NCBI GenBank assembly: GCA_937916345.1
Contig: CALFUE010000191.1
Span: forward strand, 1-7,684
Reading direction: 5' to 3'
Source: an uncultured bacterium
GTDB lineage: Bacteria > Bacillota > Clostridia > Lachnospirales > Lachnospiraceae
DNA: 7,684 nucleotides
Shown here: positions 1-4,591 of the stretch, one piece after another
How the letters are laid out: each line of letters starts with the position of its first letter
Position numbering within the stretch: the first letter of the stretch is position 1
The notes under the pieces: model-generated
Databases searched by the model: none
Seen by the model: the letters and a program-made list of their open reading frames with translations, nothing else
Told to the model about the DNA's origin: nothing
Position numbers and translations under genes: made by a program

Positions 1-57
1 GATCAAAATTTAAACCAATCACAAAATGAGAATAAGCAAGAAAAAGAAAAAAAGTAA
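1..57. other. Low-GC segment of different character at the left edge
   Basis: About 15 of the first 60 bases are G or C, against roughly half in the genes beside it. Read on the minus strand it gives recG a Phe/Ser/Cys-rich tail unlike RecG, ending in TGA at 3-5. Read on the plus strand from base 1 it is open for 18 codons (DQNLNQSQNENKQEKEKK) and stops at TAA 55-57, which looks like the charged C-terminus of a gene from an AT-rich genome. The change in character coincides with the end of RecG similarity. It may be a rearrangement, an insertion end, or a cloning/assembly junction. There is no GATC at the boundary itself; the nearest internal one is at 129, well inside good recG sequence. Confidence 0.5.
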
Positions 58-557
58 TCCACCGCGGATATAAGCATATTGTTTGACAACCCTGCAGTCA
101 AAGCATAGACGGGTCTGGGTTTTCCCTCGATCTTTGCATACTCATAGAGTTCAAAGACTGCCGGAGCGTTCATGGTGAGCTTATGATTTTTTTTAATGAC
201 CTTTCCGTAGAGTATAAGAGAATCTCCGGGCTTCAGCTTTGAAGCCATATAGGGACTGCGGTACCAGACGGCTTCCAGTATTTCACCGGTCTCCTCACAG
301 GCGAATGCCGCGATTGTCACTGTTATACGTCGGGTGATGTTCTTTGGGCGGCTTCTAACCCGAACCCTGACAGCACAGATCTGATCAACCTTTACTCCTC
401 CGATAGATGTGGCAGGCGGATAGGTCACATACATTCTCGGGTAAAAGAAAAGTATATCAGAAACCTGATATACTGAGAGCTTTTCAAATAATTCCGCTTT
501 TTTCTCTCCGATGCCTTTTACGGTACGGATACTCTCTGTCTCGTGCATTTTCGTCAC
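3..557 (-). CDS. recG: ATP-dependent DNA helicase RecG, N-terminal part only (broken)
   Basis: RecG unwinds and regresses stalled replication forks and Holliday junctions in the cytoplasm; full-length proteins are about 680 residues. Only about 167 RecG-like residues are present. They comprise the N-terminal helix-hairpin-helix-like segment (IRTVKGIGEKKAELFEKL, about 10-27), the YPRMY stretch (39-43), and the OB-fold wedge domain (about 60-150, with LKPGDSLILYGKV) ending at PVYALTAGLSNN. All helicase motifs are missing. After Val166/Asp167 the sequence becomes Phe/Ser/Cys-rich and stops at 3-5, so the gene is truncated at or near the window edge. Two starts are possible: GTG at 557, giving a GTGA overlap with the upstream stop, or ATG at 548 (MHETESIRT), which better matches the usual short RecG N-terminus. 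Neither has a strong ribosome binding site, so translation is probably coupled to the upstream DAK2 gene. Identity of the N-terminal part is secure; the cause of truncation is not. Confidence 0.85.
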   Translation of the reverse strand: MTKMHETESIRTVKGIGEKKAELFEKLSVYQVSDILFFYPRMYVTYPPATSIGGVKVDQICAVRVRVRSRPKNITRRITVTIAAFACEETGEILEAVWYRSPYMASKLKPGDSLILYGKVIKKNHKLTMNAPAVFELYEYAKIEGKPRPVYALTAGLSNNMLISAVDYFFSFSCLFSFCDWFKF

Positions 558-2224
558 TCGACAGAGATAATGTATGAATAGACAGGCTGTCCACCCTTTG
601 CGATCTGTATGTCTATATCCTCGAATTTCCCGGATATCTCCTCGCCGAGAGCGTTTGCCGCCGCCTCGGTAACATCTTCGCCGTAATACAAGCAGATCAG
701 TGAGTCCTCGTCAGAAAGCATGGCCTCCACCGACCTCTTTACGACAGTCTCCATATCCTCGTCCACAGCCAGGATACCGTTGTCTCCGATACCCATATAA
801 TTGCCCTTTTTGATGTCGAAGGAGTCGATCATGGTGTCTCTCACTGCATAGGTTATCTGTCCGGTCTTTACCGAGTTCATATCGCTGAGCATCTGCTCGT
901 AGCGCTCCTCCACCGTTTGTGATTCCACCAAATTGATGAGGGCAGTGATACCCTGGGGTATGGTCTTTGTGGGAATCACGCGCACTGTCTTGTCGACGGC
1001 AAGACCTGCGGCCTGATTGGCTGCCATGATGATATTCTTGTTGTTGGGAAACAGAAAAATATTGTCCGCATTCACCTGGTTTATGGCGGCAAGTATATCC
1101 TCAGTTGCGGGATTCATGGTCTGCCCGCCCTCTATCACCATATCAACTCCGAGGCTCATGAATATCTCAGACATTCCGTCACCTGCGGAGATGCTGATGT
1201 AGCCCACTTCCTTTCCGGGCTCTTTGTGAGTCTTCTCAAGCTCTTTTTTAGCCTTTTCGCGGGCAGCGATCTTTGATGCGTCTTTTATGAGTTTTTCCTC
1301 ATGTTCAATGCGCATGTTGTCAATCTTTATCTTTGAGAGCGAGCCGCGCTTTAAAGCCTCGGTGAGAGCCAGACCGGGGTCATTAGTGTGGACATGTGTC
1401 TTTACAATCATATCCTCCCGCACAACAACAATGGTATCTCCGATGGATTCCAGAAATGCTTTGTAATTATCGAGCTCGGCATTTGTCATGGCAGAAACCG
1501 GCTCTATGATATATTCAGTACAGTAAAGGTACTTTATTTCTTTCCCGGCAGGCTCTTCCTTTTCACTGCCATCTCCAGATCCATCGATCGACGCGAGATC
1601 CGGGCACCTGTCGCAGAGAATGTCATACACTGCCTCTATTATGACAACCAGTCCCTGCCCGCCGGAGTCTACTACTCCTGCCTGTTTCAGTACGGGCAGC
1701 ATTTCCGGAGTCTTCTCCAGAGTGTCCTTTCCGGCAGCCAGCACCAGACCTGCGAAGTCCTTTATATCGCTGACTTCAGGCGCTATCTCTACAGCTTTGT
1801 CAGCCATGCTCTTTGCAACAGTCAGTATCGTGCCTTCCTTTGGCTTCATTACGGCCTTGTAGGCGGTTTCCACAGCCCTCTCACAGGCGGCAGACAAAAT
1901 ATAGCTATCGAGCTTATCATAGCCCGATATCTCCTTTGTAAAGCCCCTTAACAGTTGGGACAATATCACGCCCGAGTTTCCTCTGGCTCCCCTGAGGGAT
2001 CCCGATGACATGGCCTTTGATATCGCTTTTATATCGTCATCCGGGATAGCCTGTACCTCTTTTGCAGCAGACATTATGGTCATTGACATATTGGTCCCTG
2101 TGTCACCATCCGGTACAGGAAATACGTTTAGTTCATTTATCCATTCTTTTTTTGCGTCGAGAGTCAATGCTCCGGCGAGAAACATCTTTTTCAGCAATGA
2201 AGCGTCAATACTTACCACATTCAC
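554..2224 (-). CDS. fakA: DAK2 domain fatty acid kinase subunit FakA-like (YloV)
   Basis: A 556-residue cytoplasmic protein matching the FakA/YloV family (S. aureus FakA is of similar size). FakA phosphorylates fatty acids carried by a FakB (DegV) partner, feeding exogenous fatty acids into phospholipid synthesis. The N-terminal DhaL/DAK2 ATP-binding domain (about 1-200) has the metal/nucleotide motif NVFPVPDGDTGTNMSMT (33-49, Asp39 and Asp41), GARGNSGVILSQLLRGF (79-95) and GVVDSGGQGLV (183-193). The middle domain has YCTEY with Cys235 and THVHTNDPG with His277/His279, matching the Cys/His metal site I recall for FakA. The C-terminal DAK1-like domain has GGQTMNPATEDIL (366-378) and FPNNKNI (392-398). 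The start is GTG at 2224: no in-frame ATG lies nearby, and AGGAGG (2234-2239) sits 9 nt upstream. It follows the Asp23 gene by 20 nt, as in many Firmicutes. No FakB gene is in the window, so the substrate is inferred from family. Confidence 0.9.
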   Translation of the reverse strand: MNVVSIDASLLKKMFLAGALTLDAKKEWINELNVFPVPDGDTGTNMSMTIMSAAKEVQAIPDDDIKAISKAMSSGSLRGARGNSGVILSQLLRGFTKEISGYDKLDSYILSAACERAVETAYKAVMKPKEGTILTVAKSMADKAVEIAPEVSDIKDFAGLVLAAGKDTLEKTPEMLPVLKQAGVVDSGGQGLVVIIEAVYDILCDRCPDLASIDGSGDGSEKEEPAGKEIKYLYCTEYIIEPVSAMTNAELDNYKAFLESIGDTIVVVREDMIVKTHVHTNDPGLALTEALKRGSLSKIKIDNMRIEHEEKLIKDASKIAAREKAKKELEKTHKEPGKEVGYISISAGDGMSEIFMSLGVDMVIEGGQTMNPATEDILAAINQVNADNIFLFPNNKNIIMAANQAAGLAVDKTVRVIPTKTIPQGITALINLVESQTVEERYEQMLSDMNSVKTGQITYAVRDTMIDSFDIKKGNYMGIGDNGILAVDEDMETVVKRSVEAMLSDEDSLICLYYGEDVTEAAANALGEEISGKFEDIDIQIAKGGQPVYSYIISVE

Positions 2225-2233
2225 GGAAATGAT

Positions 2234-2239
2234 CCTCCT
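2234..2239 (-). promoter_or_regulatory. Ribosome binding site fixing the GTG start of the DAK2 gene
   Basis: The minus strand reads AGGAGG, then 9 nt, then GTG at 2224. An ATG at 2220 lies nearby but out of frame, so this site supports the rarer GTG codon as the true start. Confidence 0.8.
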
Positions 2240-2244
2240 ATAAC

Positions 2245-2604
2245 CTAATCTATGACCCTTACACCTTCAACAGAGACGTTGATCTTTTTGATCTTTAAGC
2301 CGGTAAACTCTTCAACCTTGTATTTAACTGAGGAAAAGAGATTGTCGATCAGGCTGTTTATGCTGACTCCGTATGCTATTATCACATGGAAATCGATTGT
2401 CAGATTATTCGTTTCATCAATGGTAACATTTATTCCGTGTGAGAGATAATCCTTTTTAAGCAGCTTAACCAGGCCATCCTTTACATTGACGGCCGCCATG
2501 CCAACGATACCGAAGCACTCCACCGCAACGGAGCCCGCGTAGGTAGCCACTACCTCCGGATCGATAGTCATTTTTCCAAGTGTATTCTCATAATGTCCGT
2601 TCAT
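2245..2604 (-). CDS. Asp23/Gls24 family envelope stress response protein (YloU)
   Basis: A 119-residue protein of the Asp23/Gls24 (DUF322) family, small and soluble with no signal peptide or membrane segment. The family hallmarks are visible: GKMTIDPEVVATYAGSVAVE (10-29), CFGIVGMA (30-37), a beta-rich middle with LTIDFHVIIAYGVSI (68-82), and the closing VEEFTGLKIKKINVSVEGV (97-115). Family members associate with the cell envelope or membrane-linked partners; the exact biochemical role is poorly known. In Firmicutes this gene very often sits directly before the DAK2/FakA gene, as here with a 20-nt gap, suggesting a shared role in lipid or envelope metabolism. The start is ATG at 2604, preceded by GGGGAGG; this ribosome binding site lies at the end of a 100-bp repeat also found before rpmB. 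The rpmB terminator lies upstream, so transcription may come from read-through or an unrecognised promoter in the repeat. Confidence 0.9.
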   Translation of the reverse strand: MNGHYENTLGKMTIDPEVVATYAGSVAVECFGIVGMAAVNVKDGLVKLLKKDYLSHGINVTIDETNNLTIDFHVIIAYGVSINSLIDNLFSSVKYKVEEFTGLKIKKINVSVEGVRVID

Positions 2605-2607
2605 GAG

Positions 2608-2707
2608 TATACCTCCCCTGATAACGCCAGTTTATTATCTGACTTAAGTCCGTCGGACGCCGGTGCTGTCAACAACTCACTTCGTTTGTTGGACAGTAAC
2701 AGGCTCC
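2608..2707 (-). repeat. 100-bp direct repeat, copy 1 (leader of the Asp23 gene)
   Basis: This aligns without gaps to 2964-3063 with 9 mismatches in 100. Two identical 27-nt runs (2631-2657 and 2660-2686) form the core. On the minus strand it begins GGAGCCTG just after the rpmB terminator tract and ends with the GGAGGTATA ribosome binding site of the Asp23 gene. Possible RNA hairpins, found by eye: 2666-2696 (CUGUC/GACAG plus two AAC/GUU triplets, two 1-nt bulges, loop GAAGUGA) and 2620-2639 (GAUAAU/GUUAUC, 8-nt loop) directly before the ribosome binding site. It also holds the palindrome GACTTAAGTC (2641-2650) and a perfect TTGACA (2667-2672), but no good -10 box at 16-18 nt. It may be a regulatory leader, a weak promoter, or the remains of a duplication. 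Confidence 0.9.
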
Positions 2708-2708
2708 A

Positions 2709-2752
2709 AAAATATAAGAAAAAAGATAGGGAAAGCGAGATCAGGCTTTCCC
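2709..2752 (-). terminator. Intrinsic terminator of rpmB
   Basis: The minus-strand RNA forms a perfect 8-bp stem GGGAAAGC/GCUUUCCC (2752-2745 with 2736-2729) and an 8-nt loop, followed by UAUCUUUUUUCUU and further U-rich sequence. It lies about 20 nt after the rpmB stop and separates rpmB from the Asp23-DAK2-recG run. Confidence 0.92.
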
Positions 2753-2772
2753 CATTTGTCCAGTGATTTCTA

Positions 2773-2958
2773 TTATGCTCTCTCAACCTTACCTGAGCGC
2801 AGGCATGACGTACAAACGTACTGAGTCTTAACCCCGCCGCCAACCTTGCAGCGTACACTCTTTATATTAGCGCTGTACTTTCTGTTTGATCTTCTGTGGG
2901 AGTGGCTCACATTGTTGCCGAACAGAGCGCCTTTTCCACAAACCGCACATTTTGCCAT
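2773..2958 (-). CDS. rpmB: 50S ribosomal protein L28 (bL28), zinc-ribbon form
   Basis: A 61-residue basic protein of normal length for bL28, a structural protein of the large ribosomal subunit. MAKCAVCGKGALFGNNVSHS at 1-20 and VCTSCLRSGKVERA at the C-terminus are the family signatures. Cys4/Cys7 and Cys49/Cys52 make the four-Cys zinc site of the C+ type; Cys37 is an extra cysteine. Many bacteria carry a zinc-free L28 paralogue for zinc starvation, but none is in this window. The start is ATG at 2958 with GAGGAGG upstream. It appears to be transcribed alone, from a promoter at 3086-3114 through a roughly 120-nt leader to the terminator at 2709-2752. The leader holds copy 2 of the 100-bp repeat, and copy 1 lies just past the terminator, so the gene is bracketed by direct repeats. 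Confidence 0.97.
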   Translation of the reverse strand: MAKCAVCGKGALFGNNVSHSHRRSNRKYSANIKSVRCKVGGGVKTQYVCTSCLRSGKVERA

Positions 2959-2963
2959 CGTCT

Positions 2964-3063
2964 TATACCTCCTCTAATAACGCCAATTTATTATCTGACT
3001 TAAGTCCGTCGGATTCCGGTGCTGTCAACAACTCACTTCGTTAGTTGAACACTACCAGGCTCC
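2964..3063 (-). repeat. 100-bp direct repeat, copy 2 (leader of rpmB)
   Basis: This is the partner of 2608-2707 at a period of 356 bp, 91 of 100 positions identical. It occupies most of the predicted rpmB 5' untranslated region and ends in the GGAGGTATA ribosome binding site. Equivalent hairpins can be drawn at 3022-3052 and 2976-2995. In the stems, a C-G pair in copy 1 becomes U-G and a G-C becomes G-U, so pairing is kept, and one of the single-base bulges differs (A against U); one outer pair of the larger stem is lost. The palindrome GACTTAAGTC recurs at 2997-3006. Because copy 2 starts about 16 nt after the inferred transcription start, it is very likely transcribed. Confidence 0.9.
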
Positions 3064-3085
3064 TAATACGTATTCAAACCTAATG

Positions 3086-3114
3086 ATAGTATCATATAAA
3101 AAATTCTTTTGCAA
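3086..3114 (-). promoter_or_regulatory. Sigma-A type promoter of rpmB
   Basis: Minus strand TTGCAA (3109-3114), 17-nt AT-rich spacer, then TACTAT (3086-3091) preceded by TGA, giving an extended -10 (TGaTACTAT). Each hexamer matches 4 of 6 consensus bases, but the spacing and the TG element are ideal. The start would fall near 3079, leaving a leader of about 120 nt that contains repeat copy 2. Confidence 0.7.
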
Positions 3115-3141
3115 GCTAAAATCAGTCTTCATTTACTGATT
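3115..3141 (-). terminator. Possible weak terminator of ytfJ
   Basis: A 7-bp stem AAUCAGU/ACUGAUU (3141-3135 with 3126-3120) with an 8-nt loop overlaps the ytfJ stop codon and is followed only by UUUUAG. The stem is AT-rich and the U tract short, so termination would be partial at best. Confidence 0.35.
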
Positions 3142-3568
3142 TGTTTATGATGTCTGACAGCTCCTGGGAAGCTTCCCTGGTCACTTCCTCGTCTGTGACA
3201 GGCGCCTTGCCTTTTTTGCGGGACATATTCTTTGTCACATTATCCACAAAATCAGGAAGCATATCCAGTATCTTTGTGATGGAATCCTGGTTCTTGATAT
3301 TGACCAGCTTTATGTTTCCTTCTGATACCACAAGTACCGCAGAGGGCTGGAGCTTTGCACCCATTCCGCCTGCTCCCGTTGCGTCCACTCCCCTGTCATT
3401 GCTGGCGAAGGAACCCGCGCCGATACCAAAAGAAACATCAATAAGCGGTAGTATAACGGTATTTCCCATATTGATCGCGTCACCCACCACTATCTTTGAC
3501 GAAAGAAAGGAATCAAGTCCGGAAAACAGTGAATCTACAGTACCCTTAAATGAAGTATTGTCAGCCAT
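3122..3568 (-). CDS. ytfJ: GerW/YtfJ family spore protein
   Basis: A 148-residue protein of the YtfJ/GerW (PF09579-type) family; in Bacillus the member is made in the forespore and is needed for normal germination. Visible family features are the N-terminal helix VDSLFSGLDSFLSSKIVVGD (11-30), then TVILPLIDVSFGIGAGSF (37-54), a Gly-rich stretch GVDATGAGGMGAKLQPSAVL (60-79), and IKLVNI (86-91). The C-terminus is charged (RKKGKAPVTDEEVTREASQE). There is no signal peptide. I chose ATG at 3568 because AGGAGG stands 6 nt upstream; a longer reading from 3613 would run through that site and add a Cys-rich tail unlike the family. The promoter is a near-consensus vegetative type rather than an evident forespore sigma-factor type. 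Many non-sporulating Clostridia keep this gene, so a spore role here is inference. It probably ends near its own stop, before the rpmB promoter. Confidence 0.88.
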   Translation of the reverse strand: MADNTSFKGTVDSLFSGLDSFLSSKIVVGDAINMGNTVILPLIDVSFGIGAGSFASNDRGVDATGAGGMGAKLQPSAVLVVSEGNIKLVNIKNQDSITKILDMLPDFVDNVTKNMSRKKGKAPVTDEEVTREASQELSDIINKSVNED

Positions 3569-3603
3569 AAAACACCTCCTAACACACAAACAACCAAGAA
3601 AAC

Positions 3604-3632
3604 ATTTTAACAAAATAAAAAAATAATGTCAA
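3604..3632 (-). promoter_or_regulatory. Strong sigma-A type promoter of ytfJ
   Basis: Minus strand: perfect TTGACA (3627-3632), 17-nt T-rich spacer, TAAAAT (3604-3609, 5 of 6) with an upstream TG forming an extended -10. The TGA inside the -35 box is the argC stop codon. The start would be near 3597, giving a leader of about 30 nt before the ytfJ ATG. Confidence 0.85.
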
Positions 3633-4576
3633 ATGTTTAGTCCCACTGCTTCTTCCAGCCCCATGCGGATATTCATACACTGTATAGCCGCGCCGCTGGC
3701 TCCCTTGCCGAGATTATCAAACCGAGAGGTGAGAAGAATCCTCTCCTCATTTCCGGTAACATATATCTTCATGCCATCCCATCCGCTGAAAGTGTTTCCC
3801 GGGAAAAAGCCGCTTGATACGTCGGGATCTGTTTCCTCCGCCACCTGTACAAAACGGCTGTTTTTGTAGTGATCTCTGTAAACCCCGGAAAGTTCAGAGA
3901 CAGTATTTTTTCCTGAAAGCATATCAGCATAGACCGGGACAGTCACCGTCATCCCGCTGTAATAATCGTCGACTATGGGCGTGAAAAGCGGCGCTCTCGC
4001 CAATCCCGTCACTGCCTTCATTTCCTTCAAATGCTTGTGGGACTGTGTGAGTGCGTACATCCTGCCCGAGGCATACTCCTTCGGTCTGTTCCCGCCCTCG
4101 TATATTTCTATCGCCTTTTTCCCGGCCCCGCTGTAGCCCGACAGGGCAAAGCAGCTAACCGGATAATCATTCTGCATGATACCCGCCTTTATAAGAGGGA
4201 AGACCAGTGATATAAAGCCTGATGCGTAACAGCCCGGTACCGCGATACGGTCATTTGTTCTGATATTTTCCATAAATTCATCCGACAGTTCGGGAAATCC
4301 GTATGCCCACCCAGACTTAGTCCTATGCGCAGTCGACGCGTCTATCAATATGCAGCCCGTACCTTCTGCCAGCTTCGCGGACTCGATGGCGGCATCATCC
4401 GGAAGACAAAGGAATGTGACATCGCTTTCCTCCATCATCTTTTTTCTCTCGTCAGGGTCTTTTCTTAATACTGGATCGATGGAAAGCACCGTGACATCGC
4501 TCCTGTCTTTAAATCTCTCATAGATACGCAGACCTGTTGTGCCGGCGCTGCCGTCGATAAATACCTTTATGCTCAT
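3629..4576 (-). CDS. argC: N-acetyl-gamma-glutamyl-phosphate reductase, type 2
   Basis: ArgC reduces N-acetylglutamyl phosphate to the semialdehyde with NADPH, the third step of arginine synthesis, in the cytoplasm. At 315 residues it matches the shorter type-2 family. The N-terminal Rossmann motif GSAGTTGLRI (9-18) binds NADP. VPGCYASG (113-120) holds the catalytic Cys116. SGYSGAGKKA (146-155) and QSHKHLKEM (178-186, His180/His182 with one as likely catalytic base) are type-2 signatures, and NLGKGASGAA closes the C-terminal domain. It starts at ATG 4576, 12 nt after mutS, with a ribosome binding site fused to the mutS stop, so it is very probably co-transcribed and coupled with mutS. No other arg gene is nearby, which is unusual for an arginine gene in Clostridia but less so for the stand-alone type-2 form. 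The stop codon lies inside the next promoter. Confidence 0.94.
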   Translation of the reverse strand: MSIKVFIDGSAGTTGLRIYERFKDRSDVTVLSIDPVLRKDPDERKKMMEESDVTFLCLPDDAAIESAKLAEGTGCILIDASTAHRTKSGWAYGFPELSDEFMENIRTNDRIAVPGCYASGFISLVFPLIKAGIMQNDYPVSCFALSGYSGAGKKAIEIYEGGNRPKEYASGRMYALTQSHKHLKEMKAVTGLARAPLFTPIVDDYYSGMTVTVPVYADMLSGKNTVSELSGVYRDHYKNSRFVQVAEETDPDVSSGFFPGNTFSGWDGMKIYVTGNEERILLTSRFDNLGKGASGAAIQCMNIRMGLEEAVGLNI

Positions 4577-4583
4577 GAAGAAG

Positions 4584-4591
4584 CCTCCTTA
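4584..4591 (-). promoter_or_regulatory. Ribosome binding site of argC fused to the mutS stop
   Basis: The minus strand reads TAAGGAGG, in which TAA is the mutS stop codon, followed by 7 nt and the argC ATG. A ribosome ending mutS would sit on this site, which favours coupled translation. Confidence 0.8.

Noticed and set aside
59..67. CCACCGCGG at the recG break resembles a common cloning-vector polylinker
   Set aside because: Only 9-10 bases match and the flanks do not continue as vector; it also encodes plausible RecG residues, so it is probably chance.
1388..1951. 187-codon plus-strand reading frame
   Set aside because: Lies entirely inside the DAK2 gene on the opposite strand; no ribosome binding site and no recognisable family.
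554..2224. DAK2 protein as dihydroxyacetone kinase
   Set aside because: It has the DhaL-type domain fused to the FakA-type middle and C-terminal domains and lacks a DhaK domain; the Asp23 neighbour also fits FakA/YloV.
2601..2858. 85-codon minus-strand frame overlapping rpmB and repeat copy 1
   Set aside because: Crosses the rpmB terminator and the noncoding repeat, and overlaps the certain rpmB frame.
2608..3063. Repeat pair as a CRISPR array or insertion sequence ends
   Set aside because: Only two 100-bp direct copies separated by a ribosomal protein gene, with no spacers, terminal inverted repeats or transposase.
3569..3613. Longer N-terminus for ytfJ starting at 3613
   Set aside because: It runs through the AGGAGG site and promoter leader, adds a Cys-rich stretch not seen in the family, and the ATG at 3568 is ideally placed.
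3141..3626. 161-codon plus-strand reading frame opposite ytfJ
   Set aside because: Its composition mirrors the complementary ytfJ codons and it spans the ytfJ promoter; a shadow of the real gene.
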